DNA of 64,000 bases from Desulfosarcina sp. BuS5 (GTDB lineage Bacteria > Desulfobacterota > Desulfobacteria > Desulfobacterales > BuS5): assembly GCF_028752835.1 (NCBI RefSeq), contig NZ_CP087952.1, forward strand, positions 1 to 64,000. The letters are read 5' to 3'. Under the pieces are notes generated by a model. The model worked only from the letters and a program-made list of their open reading frames with translations, was not told the origin of the DNA and ran no database searches. Below are positions 10,134-18,569 of this stretch, one piece after another (position 1 is the first letter of the stretch; every line of letters starts with the position of its first letter). The position numbers and the translations under genes are program-made.

Positions 10134-10372
10134 GCGGTACAAAACAGAAGATCAAAGAGTTTATAATAGAAAATTTTCTTTTTGGTAATGACGAAGGCCT
10201 TAAAGATGACACCTCTTTTCTGGAAGAAGGGATTATAGATTCAACCGGAATACTGGAGCTGGTAAATTACCTGGAAGAAGAGTTTGAAATAAGCGTTGAT
10301 GATGAAGAGTTGATTCCCGAAAATCTTGATTCGATTGATAATGTCACTGCATATCTTACAAAAAAACTATGA
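10130..10372 (+). CDS. Acyl carrier protein
   Basis: Small acidic carrier protein (80 residues). The phosphopantetheine attachment site is in EEGIIDSTGILEL, with the serine at about residue 37. It starts inside the stop of the preceding gene (ATGA overlap), implying translational coupling. Directly downstream lies an AMP-forming acyl ligase, so the pair probably activates an acyl or aminoacyl group and hands it to an EPS-modifying transferase. The cargo is unknown. Dedicated ACP/ligase pairs are common in exosortase EPS loci (family knowledge). Confidence 0.9.
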   Translation: MSGTKQKIKEFIIENFLFGNDEGLKDDTSFLEEGIIDSTGILELVNYLEEEFEISVDDEELIPENLDSIDNVTAYLTKKL

Positions 10373-10381
10373 TGAAAATAA

Positions 10382-10413
10382 TTAGCCACAGACCCACACA
10401 AACACACACGGAC
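10382..10413 (-). repeat. Dispersed repeat related to CCGTGTG/CTGTGGCTAA family
   Basis: Reverse-orientation copy of the dispersed repeat whose + strand form ends in GTGGGTCTGTGGCTAA. Related copies in the other orientation lie upstream of genes at 21469-21500, 28869-28896, 30704-30731, 36582-36613 and 36999-37040. Here it lies between the ACP and ligase genes. Confidence 0.7.
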
Positions 10414-10442
10414 AAAAAATAAATTATCGACAATCTTTATTT

Positions 10443-11978
10443 ATGAAATCTTCCCTGATCCATCATTTTCTCGAACAGAGTGCAAATTCGTTTCCGGAAA
10501 AGATAGCTCTAATACATGAGGATACAAGAGCTGGTTATGCAACAATAAATGCATGGGCCAACCGCTTGGCAAAGAGCCTCATTAACAGTGGAGTAAAAAC
10601 CGGTGACAGGGTTGTTATCATTCTTGAAAACTCCCTTGAATATGTCGTAAGTTATTATGGCACTCTCAAGGCAGGCGCTGTGGCTGTTCCGCTCAGTTTG
10701 GAGATAAAGCCGGACGGATTAAAGCCGCTTTTGGATGAAATTGAACCGACAGTACTGATTTCTTCCGCAAGGTTCGAAAGACTGCTTAAGGCTGTCGATC
10801 TTTCCCAATTTAAGCTTAAGTATTTAATACTAAAACAACCCAGGCTTCAATGGCAGGAAAGCAAAACTCTTCTCCTGCTATGGGATGACCTTATTAATGA
10901 TGGGCCGACTGACAATCAGAACCTGCTGCTCAAAAAAACAGATCTTGCTTCAATTATCTATACCTCCGGTTCAACCGGAAAGCCGAAAGGGGTTATGCTG
11001 ACGCATAATAATATAGTTTCCAACACTAAATCAATCTGTACCTATCTGAATCTTACAGGTAAAGACAAACAGATGGTGGTGCTACCCTTTTTTTATGTAA
11101 TGGGCAAATCACTTCTCAATACTCATTTTGCGGTTGGCGGAACAGTTGTTATCAATAATAAATTCGCATTTCCGGCAACAGTGCTAAAACAAATAGAAGC
11201 AGAGCAGGTTACCGGCTTTTCCGGCGTGCCGTCGACCTATACCTATCTGCTTCACAGATCGCCCCTGGCGGATTATAAAGATCGACTCGGCTCACTCCGT
11301 TATTGCACCCAGGCCGGCGGACATATGTCAATGCAGACCAAAAAAGAATTAAGAAAAATTTTGCCGGAACATACTGAAATCTATATCATGTACGGCGCTA
11401 CCGAAGCATCCGCACGCCTTACATATTTAGAACCTGATAAATTTGATAAAAAAACAGATTCTATCGGTCGGGCCATTCCAGGGGTTTCCATTAAAATTGT
11501 AGATAAAAACGGCAGTGAAGTACCAACCGGCCGGACCGGGGAACTTTTGGCAGCCGGTGATAATATCATGGCGGGATACTGGAAAGATACCATGGATCCT
11601 CTTGACAATGACTGGTACCATACCGGTGATCAGGCTTATGAAGACGAAGACGGCTACCTTTACATCACAGGCCGAAAAGACGACCTGGTCAAAGTTGGCG
11701 GACACCGCATCAACACACGGGAAATTGAAGACGTATTAATGGCAACCGGTTTTGTACTTGAGACCGCCGTTTTCGGCCTGCCCGACAAACTGCTTGGTCA
11801 TAAACTTATCGCCCTTGTCGCTCCCCAAAAAAAAGAAACCACGGAAACACAAATATTAGGCGAATGCGCTGCAAGACTGCCCAAATATAAATTGCCGGGC
11901 TTAATAAAACTTGTAAGATCAATACCTAAAAAAAACAGCGGAAAAATTGACCGAAAGAAATGCCTTGAACTGATGTGA
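10443..11978 (+). CDS. AMP-forming acyl-CoA/acyl-ACP ligase, exosortase-locus type
   Basis: ANL-superfamily adenylating enzyme of 511 residues. The P-loop-like IIYTSGSTGKPKGVMLTH is at about residues 173-190, the MYGATEAS motif near 318, YHTGD near 394 and GRKDDLVKVGGHRI near 413. A C-terminal lysine motif (PKKNSGKIDRKK) is intact, so it should be catalytically complete. Together with the ACP encoded 70 bp upstream it probably loads an acyl group used in EPS decoration. No clear Shine-Dalgarno precedes the ATG. Substrate cannot be deduced. Confidence 0.88.
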   Translation: MKSSLIHHFLEQSANSFPEKIALIHEDTRAGYATINAWANRLAKSLINSGVKTGDRVVIILENSLEYVVSYYGTLKAGAVAVPLSLEIKPDGLKPLLDEIEPTVLISSARFERLLKAVDLSQFKLKYLILKQPRLQWQESKTLLLLWDDLINDGPTDNQNLLLKKTDLASIIYTSGSTGKPKGVMLTHNNIVSNTKSICTYLNLTGKDKQMVVLPFFYVMGKSLLNTHFAVGGTVVINNKFAFPATVLKQIEAEQVTGFSGVPSTYTYLLHRSPLADYKDRLGSLRYCTQAGGHMSMQTKKELRKILPEHTEIYIMYGATEASARLTYLEPDKFDKKTDSIGRAIPGVSIKIVDKNGSEVPTGRTGELLAAGDNIMAGYWKDTMDPLDNDWYHTGDQAYEDEDGYLYITGRKDDLVKVGGHRINTREIEDVLMATGFVLETAVFGLPDKLLGHKLIALVAPQKKETTETQILGECAARLPKYKLPGLIKLVRSIPKKNSGKIDRKKCLELM

Positions 11979-12055
11979 TAATTATGAATTTTGAATGATA
12001 AATTATGAATTGAAGGATTCTACTGATTTATATAACAACTCACAACGGATAAAAT

Positions 12056-13351
12056 ATGAAACTAACAATAGTAGGCACAGGATACGTTGGTTTAGTTACA
12101 GGAACCGGTTTTGCCAATCTTGGTAACGATGTCATTTGTCTTGATGTTGATAATTCAAAAGTAGATCAACTTAAAAACGGCCGGCTTACAATCTATGAAC
12201 CTGGCATGGAGGAAATTTTTAAACGCAACCTCAAGGGCGGGCGGCTTAAATTTACCACTGACACAATAAAAGCCATCCAGGAATCCGATATTATTTTTAT
12301 TTGCGTGGGTACCCCCTCCAATTCCAGGCAGGAAGCGGATTTGACTGCAGTTAAAGAGGTTGCCAAATCTATAGGTAAATATATGGATGGCTATAAAATC
12401 GTGGTCAACAAGAGTACAGTGCCGGTTGGAACGGCAGATCTTGTAAAAGGGGTGATCCTTGAAAATCAGTCTCAACCCATTGAATTCGATGTTGTTTCCA
12501 ACCCTGAATTTCTGCGTGAAGGTGCGGCAGTAAAAGATTTTGAAAATCCGGACAGAATAATAATCGGAACAGACAGTCCCCGCGCGGAAGAGATGCTTAC
12601 CTCCCTCTATCGATCAGTTGCCCGAACAGACAGGCCGATTATGGTGACCTGCATCAAAAGCGCTGAATTGATTAAATATGCAAGCAACTCCATGCTTGCC
12701 ACCAGGATCAGTTTTATGAACCAGTTGTCCCATCTCTGTGAAAAAACCGGAGCAGACATCAAGGCCGTATCACGCGGACTCGGTCTGGACGGACGAATAG
12801 GTTCACGTTTCCTGCATGCCGGCATCGGCTATGGCGGAAGCTGCTTTCCCAAGGATGTTAAAGCGCTGATCGCAACCTTAAAAGAGTATGGCTGCGATGC
12901 TGATTTGTTTGAAGCGGTTCACAGAATTAATGAAAAACAAAAAACTGTTGTGGTGGAAAAACTGAAATCAGTATCAGAAATAAAGAGCAGCGCCATAGCC
13001 ATCTGGGGAATTTCCTTTAAACCTAAAACTGATGATATCAGGGAAGCCCCTTCAATCCGGATAATAACAGAGCTTCAAAATGCAGGCGCCAAAATAAAAG
13101 CGTATGACCCGGTTGCTATGGAAAATGCGAAACAGATATTTAATGATGTTGAATTTTTCGAAAGTCCCTACGAAGCCATCAAAGACTGCGACGCGCTGAT
13201 TGTGGTGACGGAATGGGACGAATTCAGAAATCTTGACCTGCGTGCTGTTAAAGTACTTTTAAAAAAGCCGGTTATCATTGATGGCAGAAATATCTACGAC
13301 CCGAAAGAGATGGAGAAACTCGGATTTACCTACTTAAGTATCGGTAGATAA
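12056..13351 (+). CDS. ugd: UDP-glucose 6-dehydrogenase
   Basis: Oxidises UDP-glucose to UDP-glucuronate with two NAD+. The N-terminal Rossmann motif [11 protein letters not shown] starts at about residue 5, the STVPVGT loop lies near 120, and the catalytic cysteine sits in [11 protein letters not shown] at about residue 261. The C-terminal UDP-binding domain ([17 protein letters not shown]) is complete. Length of 431 residues is typical. It is followed by an epimerase that uses the product, giving a UDP-Glc to UDP-GlcA to UDP-GalA route. Function is firm. Confidence 0.95.
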   Translation: MKLTIVGTGYVGLVTGTGFANLGNDVICLDVDNSKVDQLKNGRLTIYEPGMEEIFKRNLKGGRLKFTTDTIKAIQESDIIFICVGTPSNSRQEADLTAVKEVAKSIGKYMDGYKIVVNKSTVPVGTADLVKGVILENQSQPIEFDVVSNPEFLREGAAVKDFENPDRIIIGTDSPRAEEMLTSLYRSVARTDRPIMVTCIKSAELIKYASNSMLATRISFMNQLSHLCEKTGADIKAVSRGLGLDGRIGSRFLHAGIGYGGSCFPKDVKALIATLKEYGCDADLFEAVHRINEKQKTVVVEKLKSVSEIKSSAIAIWGISFKPKTDDIREAPSIRIITELQNAGAKIKAYDPVAMENAKQIFNDVEFFESPYEAIKDCDALIVVTEWDEFRNLDLRAVKVLLKKPVIIDGRNIYDPKEMEKLGFTYLSIGR

Positions 13352-13373
13352 AATTGGGTTTTTTTGGGGGGAA

Positions 13374-13393
13374 GGGCACAAAATTTTGTGCCC
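13374..13393. repeat. Perfect 20-bp palindrome
   Basis: GGGCACAAAATTTTGTGCCC forms a perfect palindrome between the UDP-glucose dehydrogenase and epimerase genes, preceded by a T7G6 run and followed by CCTACGAAC. It looks like a REP-type palindromic repeat. It is not followed by a T-tract, so it is not a standard terminator. Confidence 0.7.
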
Positions 13394-13440
13394 CTACGAA
13401 CAAAAAAAATATTATAAAAAATGAGGCAAAATTTAAAATC

Positions 13441-14481
13441 ATGAACCCTGATATTCCAATATTAGTCACCGGAGCCGCCGGTTTTATCGGTTTTCATCTG
13501 GCCATGCGTCTTTTGAATGATGGCTTCAAGGTCGTCGGACTTGACAATCTGAACAGTTACTATGATGTAAAACTTAAAAAAGCCCGGCTGGAAGAATTAA
13601 AACCGTTTGATAACTTCTCATTTTTTAAAGCAGATCTTGCTGATGCCGCCGGGCTTGAAAATATATTTAAAAACAATCATTTTGATATTGTAGTTAATCT
13701 GGCAGCCCAAGCCGGTGTCCGCTACTCTCTCGAAAATCCCGCTTCTTATGTTAACTCAAACCTGGCCGGGTTTGTCAACCTGCTGGAATGCTGCCGTCAT
13801 TACAAGGTAAATCACATGGTCTTTGCATCATCCAGTTCAGTTTACGGCGCAAACACCAAAATGCCTTTTTCCGTTCATCATAATGTTGATCACCCTGTAT
13901 CCTTGTATGCCGCTACAAAAAAAGCCAATGAACTGATGGCACACACCTACAGCCATCTATTTGATCTGCCCTGCACTGGTCTTAGATTTTTTACGGTTTA
14001 CGGTCCATGGGGCAGGCCGGACATGGCCCTGTTTCTTTTTACAGACGCGATTCTTAAAAATAAACCGATAAAAATTTTCAATAATGGCAACATGCAGCGG
14101 GATTTTACCTACATAGATGACATTGTAGAAGGAGTTGTGCGGGTGATGGACAAAATTCCCGAACCAAACCCGAAATGGAGCGGAGACTCTCCCGACCCTG
14201 GCACTTCGTACGTAAAATATAAAATATATAACATCGGAAACAATCAGCCTGTAAAACTGATGGATTTTATCGAAACAATAGAAAAAGTAATCGGCAAAAA
14301 AGCCCAAAAAAACTTTATGGAAATGCAGGCCGGCGATGTGAAAGCAACATACGCAAACATAGATGACCTTACACGGGACGTAGGCTTTACACCTTCAACC
14401 CCCCTGGAAACCGGTATTAAAAATTTTGTTCAATGGTTTAAAAGCCGGCAAGCGCTGCAATCCACAACTCACAATAAATAA
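13441..14481 (+). CDS. UDP-glucuronate 4-epimerase (SDR family)
   Basis: Interconverts UDP-glucuronate and UDP-galacturonate. It has [11 protein letters not shown] at about residues 11-21, [14 protein letters not shown] near 130 and the catalytic [18 protein letters not shown] near 157, all typical of bacterial GlcA epimerases. I chose ATG 13441, preceded by GAGG; an upstream TTG at 13354 would add a low-complexity extension running through the palindrome at 13374-13393. Its neighbour supplies the substrate. Together with the amidotransferases upstream it suggests galacturonamide-type sugars (inference). Confidence 0.9.
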   Translation: MNPDIPILVTGAAGFIGFHLAMRLLNDGFKVVGLDNLNSYYDVKLKKARLEELKPFDNFSFFKADLADAAGLENIFKNNHFDIVVNLAAQAGVRYSLENPASYVNSNLAGFVNLLECCRHYKVNHMVFASSSSVYGANTKMPFSVHHNVDHPVSLYAATKKANELMAHTYSHLFDLPCTGLRFFTVYGPWGRPDMALFLFTDAILKNKPIKIFNNGNMQRDFTYIDDIVEGVVRVMDKIPEPNPKWSGDSPDPGTSYVKYKIYNIGNNQPVKLMDFIETIEKVIGKKAQKNFMEMQAGDVKATYANIDDLTRDVGFTPSTPLETGIKNFVQWFKSRQALQSTTHNK

Positions 14482-14540
14482 GTCTTTTTTTGTTTGAACC
14501 TGAATTTGAAGATGTTTATTTACACGCTATGGGCTTCTTG

Positions 14541-14726
14541 ATTGTCTGAATCAGGATATCCAGGATTAAAAGATAAACAGGATTATTGAGAACGTTTCCC
14601 CTATTTCAAGCGCTAAGAAAATCCACAACCTGTAGACTTATGCGAACAGGAACCATTCCTATTATTTTAAAATAAAATAACAAATCAGGAAAATCCAAAA
14701 ATCATGTAAATCCTGATTCAGACAAT
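14541..14726. repeat. 186-bp inverted-repeat element
   Basis: A 17-bp perfect inverted repeat (ATTGTCTGAATCAGGAT at 14541-14557 and its complement at 14710-14726) bounds a segment with further GGATATCCAGGATT and AATCAGGA-like repeats. It fills most of the 295-bp gap between the epimerase and the deacetylase. It looks like a non-coding dispersed repeat or MITE; no target duplication was recognised. Confidence 0.6.
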
Positions 14727-14776
14727 GAAAAATACAACCAAATCAATACAATAGCAGTTCACAATACTAAATACCT

Positions 14777-15649
14777 ATGTCTGATATTATCTTAACAATC
14801 GACGTTGAAGACTGGTTCCAGGTAGAAAATTTCAAACCCTGGATATCATATTCTACCTGGTCATCCAGGGAGCTGAGAGTGGAAAAAAAGACCAATCAGC
14901 TCCTTGACCTTCTTGATTCATTAAAAAATGTTCACCCAACCAACAACCTGCCCAAAGCCACTTTTTTCATCCTTGGGTGGATTGCGGAACGTATTCCTGA
15001 TCTGGTCAAAGAAATTCACAATCGTGGACACGAAGTTGCCTCACATGGTTATTTTCACAAGCGTTGCGACCGGCAGCCTCTCCCAGAGTTAAAAGCAGAT
15101 CTCCAGGCATGCAAAAAAATACTGGAAGATATAATAAGCGCCAAGGTTTACGGTTACAGGGCTCCGAATTTTTCAATTAACAATAAAGTATTACAAGTCA
15201 TAGAAGAATGCGGATATAAATACGACTCCAGCTACAACTCCTTTGGCCTGCACGGCAGATACGGGCATTTAGCCCTTCCTCACAGCAACAACAAAAGCAT
15301 TGCAGTCAATATAACAAAAGATTTTTATGAAATACCTGTCAGTAATTTAAAAATAGGCAAAACAATTATTCCCCTCGGAGGAGGCGGCTATTTTCGTCTT
15401 ATGCCCTTTATGCTATTTAAATATGGAGTTAAAAAAATTCTTCAAAAAGATAACGCCTATATATTTTACATGCACCCCTGGGAAATAGATCCGGAACAGC
15501 CCAGGGTGGATGAAGCATCTCCGGCATATAAATTCAGACACTACATCAATCTGGACAAAACCGCCGCAAGATTATCCGCACTGATAAAAAGTTTCAAGCA
15601 CTGCTCATTTGTAACCTGCAGTGAATATATCAATTTCATTAGGGAATAG
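14777..15649 (+). CDS. Polysaccharide deacetylase, exosortase-locus type
   Basis: NodB-homology carbohydrate esterase 4 that removes acetyl groups from the EPS or its precursor. The N-terminal LTIDVEDWFQV carries the catalytic Asp pair. ATFFILGWIAERIPDL is near residue 57, the metal-binding HEVASHGYFHKRC near 88, and GYRAPNFSINN near 125. The C-terminal HPWEIDPEQPR and HYINLD stretches are typical of the exosortase-associated subfamily. No signal peptide is visible, as is usual for this group. The 290-residue length is normal. It closes the first EPS block. Confidence 0.9.
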   Translation: MSDIILTIDVEDWFQVENFKPWISYSTWSSRELRVEKKTNQLLDLLDSLKNVHPTNNLPKATFFILGWIAERIPDLVKEIHNRGHEVASHGYFHKRCDRQPLPELKADLQACKKILEDIISAKVYGYRAPNFSINNKVLQVIEECGYKYDSSYNSFGLHGRYGHLALPHSNNKSIAVNITKDFYEIPVSNLKIGKTIIPLGGGGYFRLMPFMLFKYGVKKILQKDNAYIFYMHPWEIDPEQPRVDEASPAYKFRHYINLDKTAARLSALIKSFKHCSFVTCSEYINFIRE

Positions 15650-15690
15650 CTAAAGAAGTATATCCCGGCTATTCGAGTGAAAAAAATCGT

Positions 15691-17238
15691 ATGAAAAAGC
15701 TTCCAATCGGAATACAAACCTTTGCCAAAATAAGGCAGGATAATTTTTACTATATTGATAAAACCAGGCTGGTAAAAAAACTTGTAGATAGTGGTGAATA
15801 CTATTTCCTGTCGCGTCCCCGCAGATTTGGAAAGAGCCTTTTTCTTGACACATTAAAGTCTGCATTTGAAGGCAAAAAGGAATTATTTAAAGGCTTGTAT
15901 CTTGAAAATCATTGGGACTGGGAAGCAGAGTATCCTGTAATAAAGATAAGCTTTGGTGCAGGTATTTTCCGTAACAGTATAGAGCTTGACCAAACCTTTG
16001 AGGCAATGTTTTTGAGATGGGAGGAAAAATTTAATCTCAAATTAGCGGGTATTAATTATAAAGAAAATTTTAAAGAACTCATAGAAAAACTGCATCATCG
16101 TTATAATAAGAAAGTAGTAATTTTAGTTGACGAATACGACAAGCCCATTCTTGATAACATCACAGATCAAAACAAAGCAACAGAGATGCGGGAAAGTCTG
16201 AAAAATTTTTATTCTGTGATTAAAGATTCAGATGCTTGTATTAAATTTGTATTTTTAACAGGAGTCTCAAAATTTTCAAAAGTCAGCCTCTTCAGCGGTC
16301 TCAATAACCTTGAAGACATAACTTTTAATCGTGATTATTCAATTATCTGCGGTTATACCCAAAATGATCTTGAAAGGGAATTTGCCGACAGACTGCAGCA
16401 GGCTGATTTAAATGAAATAAAAAATTGGTATAATGGATACAACTGGCTTGGTGAATCTGTTTATAATCCCTTCGATATCCTTCTATTTCTTTCTAATCAC
16501 TGTGAATTCAGAAACTACTGGTTTGAAACAGGGAGTCCTGCTTTTTTAATAAAACTTTTTAAAGAAAATAATTATTTTATACCTGATCTTGAAAAAGTAG
16601 AAGTCACAGAGAGTCTCCTGGGAAGTTTTGACGTCGATTTCATTGATCTTGAGACACTTCTCTTTCAAACCGGATATCTGACCATAAAAAAACAAAAACG
16701 GATTGGCCCCAGATTAAAATATGAACTCAAATATCCAAATATAGAGGTACAGTATTCTCTAAACGATTATATTCTTGATTATTTGATATCCGATCCGGCA
16801 GGCAAATCAAAACATCAGGATGCGCTCTATTATTCCCTTGAAGCAGGTGACCCTGAAAGACTGCATTCTGCTATTAAATCTTTGTTTGCATCTATTCCGT
16901 ACAATAACTTTTCCAAAAGCAGGATTCATGAATATGAAGGTTATTATGCCTCTGTGATCTACAGCTATTTTGCCGCTCTTGGGATTGAACTGATAGCAGA
17001 GGATGTAACCAACAAAGGCAGGATTGATTTAACTCTAAAATTAGATGACAAGATTTATATAATTGAATTCAAGGTATCGGAAGATTCGGGAGATGATAAA
17101 AATTTGCCTCTTCAACAAATAAAATCAAGAGGCTACAAAGAAAAATATGTATACAAAAATAAATCAATTTACCTGATAGGAATGACCTTAAGCAAAAAAG
17201 AGAGAAATATCAGCTTCTTTGAATGGGAAAAAGCATAA
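15691..17238 (+). CDS. AAA-ATPase-like protein with PD-(D/E)XK nuclease domain (DUF1703 type)
   Basis: The N-terminal domain begins MKKLPIGIQTFAKIR and has a P-loop variant SRPRRFGKSLFLDTL at about residues 43-57 and Walker B VVILVDEYDKPILD near 143. The C-terminal PD-(D/E)XK domain shows GRIDLTLKLDDKIYIIEFKV near 445. This architecture is frequent in multi-copy genes of Bacteroidetes and deltaproteobacteria; its biological role is unknown (mobile-element or defence roles have been proposed). It is unrelated in function to the EPS genes. A degraded relative follows immediately. Start ATG 15691 matches the family N-terminus. Confidence 0.85.
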   Translation: MKKLPIGIQTFAKIRQDNFYYIDKTRLVKKLVDSGEYYFLSRPRRFGKSLFLDTLKSAFEGKKELFKGLYLENHWDWEAEYPVIKISFGAGIFRNSIELDQTFEAMFLRWEEKFNLKLAGINYKENFKELIEKLHHRYNKKVVILVDEYDKPILDNITDQNKATEMRESLKNFYSVIKDSDACIKFVFLTGVSKFSKVSLFSGLNNLEDITFNRDYSIICGYTQNDLEREFADRLQQADLNEIKNWYNGYNWLGESVYNPFDILLFLSNHCEFRNYWFETGSPAFLIKLFKENNYFIPDLEKVEVTESLLGSFDVDFIDLETLLFQTGYLTIKKQKRIGPRLKYELKYPNIEVQYSLNDYILDYLISDPAGKSKHQDALYYSLEAGDPERLHSAIKSLFASIPYNNFSKSRIHEYEGYYASVIYSYFAALGIELIAEDVTNKGRIDLTLKLDDKIYIIEFKVSEDSGDDKNLPLQQIKSRGYKEKYVYKNKSIYLIGMTLSKKERNISFFEWEKA

Positions 17239-17246
17239 GTGTCTGT

Positions 17247-17482
17247 ATGAAAAAATTACCAATCAGTAAAAGTGTATTTAAAGAAATTCGGACGGAAGAT
17301 TGTTGTATGGAATAGAACAGATCAAAGAAAAAAAATATCATGAAAAATATATAGCAGAAGATAAAGAAATCTTTTTGATTGGAATAGACTTCGACGAACA
17401 AGAGAAAAATCTTTCAAAGTTTGAAACAGAAAAATTGGCATTAACAAAACCTGAATTTCAATGCCAGATCTACCCGATATAG
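17247..17482 (+). pseudogene. Remnant of a second DUF1703-type ATPase/nuclease
   Basis: Directly after the intact gene, a new ATG starts MKKLPISKSVFKEIRTED, which matches the family N-terminus, then stops after about 22 codons. In another frame (from 17300) the sequence IKEKKYHEKYIAEDKEIFLI with IDFDEQEKNLSKFE matches the family C-terminus. So N- and C-terminal ends survive while the roughly 450 codons between them are deleted, with a frameshift at the junction. It shows that this family existed here as a tandem pair. Confidence 0.75.
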
Positions 17483-17699
17483 CATTAGGTATAAAAATGT
17501 TGAAATAGCTCGAAATTTTGCATGGTATTAAACTTCTGACTGAACCTGTAGAGGTTGATTAAAATGAAGTAGTCGCACCTAAAAATAAATTCAACGGCCG
17601 CAAAAAGCCTTAATTCAAAATTGAAGTATTTTCCTTTTATTGACAAAAGCAGCAATTCGAAGCAGACTCTGTCGGCCAAACTAAAGGAGGTTTTTTTAA

Positions 17700-17969
17700 A
17701 TGAATCTAAGTGTAACCATTGAAGTATGGCGTAAGGGGCAATGGTATATTGCTAAATGCCCTGAATTGGATTTTATCTCCCAAGGGACGACTCGTGAAGA
17801 AGCTAAAAGCAATCTTTTAGAGGTTATCCAAATACAATTTGAAGAAATGAGTCAAATAGGCGCTTTGGATGAATACCTTGCCGAGTGCGGGTATGAGAAG
17901 CAAAATAATACAATCATTCTTAATACAGAAATGATTGGATTTGAGAAATATTCATTGCAGGTTGCATAA
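17700..17969 (+). CDS. hicB: HicB-family antitoxin
   Basis: Small HicB-type antitoxin (89 residues). The partial RNase-H-like fold is visible in VTIEVWRKGQWYIAKCPELD, followed by the characteristic GTTREEAKSNLLEVIQIQFEE. It has a strong Shine-Dalgarno (AAAGGAGG). Its stop codon abuts the HicA start (17969/17970), the usual tight coupling, here in the antitoxin-first order. It should neutralise HicA and repress the operon. Unlike longer HicB forms, no clear C-terminal DNA-binding domain is seen. Confidence 0.85.
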   Translation: MNLSVTIEVWRKGQWYIAKCPELDFISQGTTREEAKSNLLEVIQIQFEEMSQIGALDEYLAECGYEKQNNTIILNTEMIGFEKYSLQVA

Positions 17970-18200
17970 ATGCCAAGAATAGCGCCAACTAATTGGAAAG
18001 TGCAGATGGAAGTTTTTCAACTTTATGGTTGCAAATACAAACGTAAAAAAGGGTCTCATCATATTTTGACTTATCCAAATGCAAAACGGGCAGTTGTAAT
18101 TCCTGAATATGATGAAATTGATATTGATATCATCAAGAACAACATGAGAACTGTTGGAATGAGTCGGGATGAGTATTTTGAGTTCTTAAAACAAATCTGA
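17970..18200 (+). CDS. hicA: HicA-family mRNA interferase toxin
   Basis: Small HicA toxin (76 residues) with the double-stranded-RNA-binding-like fold. It has the catalytic histidine motif KKGSHHILTYPNAKRAVVIP at about residues 26-45, followed by EIDIDIIKNNMRTVGMSRDEY, which matches the family end (usually GTL..ILKQAGI). It would cleave mRNA when free of HicB. No gap separates it from hicB. The toxin looks intact. Confidence 0.85.
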   Translation: MPRIAPTNWKVQMEVFQLYGCKYKRKKGSHHILTYPNAKRAVVIPEYDEIDIDIIKNNMRTVGMSRDEYFEFLKQI

Positions 18201-18569
18201 TTATAACGGATTTACGGGAGGCCCTAATTTCGGTAGTCTGAATGCAGACTCCTTATCTCTACAATTGCAATGATTGTTTCATAACCTAACAATTTTATAG
18301 GGAATATAATATGTTTTAGGAAAAAAAGCAGGAAAAGGTGTTGAGGTATAAATTCTGCGTTATGCTGCATGATTTGAAGTTAAGGCACGCTTAGGGTTCG
18401 CACAAAAATAAGTTAGCAATTTTAAGTGTTGAGGCGCCTGGCTGGCAAGGCGCGAAAGCGTAGGAATATCAAGATATTTCTACGCTTTTGTAACGCAGCC
18501 AGGCAGGATGTATCGACGCTTAAAATGTAAAGTTATTTTTGCGCGAGCCCTTAGGAACGGGGACTAATT
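18201..18569. other. 369-bp non-coding gap with large hairpin
   Basis: No gene is seen. The left part (18201-18392) is unremarkable AT-rich sequence. The right part is a long imperfect inverted repeat listed separately (18394-18550). Just after it the sequence TTAGGAACGGGGACTAAT precedes the TTG start of the next gene and resembles the GGAACGAGGACGAAATAAC arms found in the array spacers at 28622 onward. Confidence 0.6.
18394..18550. repeat. 157-bp long imperfect hairpin element
   Basis: The two ends are near-complements: GGGTTCGCACAAAAATAA on the left and TTATTTTTGCGCGAGCCC on the right. Inside, CCTGGCTG pairs with CAGCCAGG, and AAGCGTAG-AATATC pairs with GATATTTCTACGCTT around a tiny loop. 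The whole could fold as a single long stem. It has no open frame and resembles a dispersed palindromic (REP/MITE-like) element. Confidence 0.7.

Noticed and set aside
13374-13393. Rho-independent terminator after the UDP-glucose dehydrogenase gene
   Set aside because: A perfect palindrome is present but no T-tract follows on either strand in the right place; a repeat is more likely.
17300-17482. Independent 60-residue gene
   Set aside because: Its sequence matches the C-terminal end of the DUF1703 family and sits behind a matching N-terminal fragment, so it is a deletion remnant.
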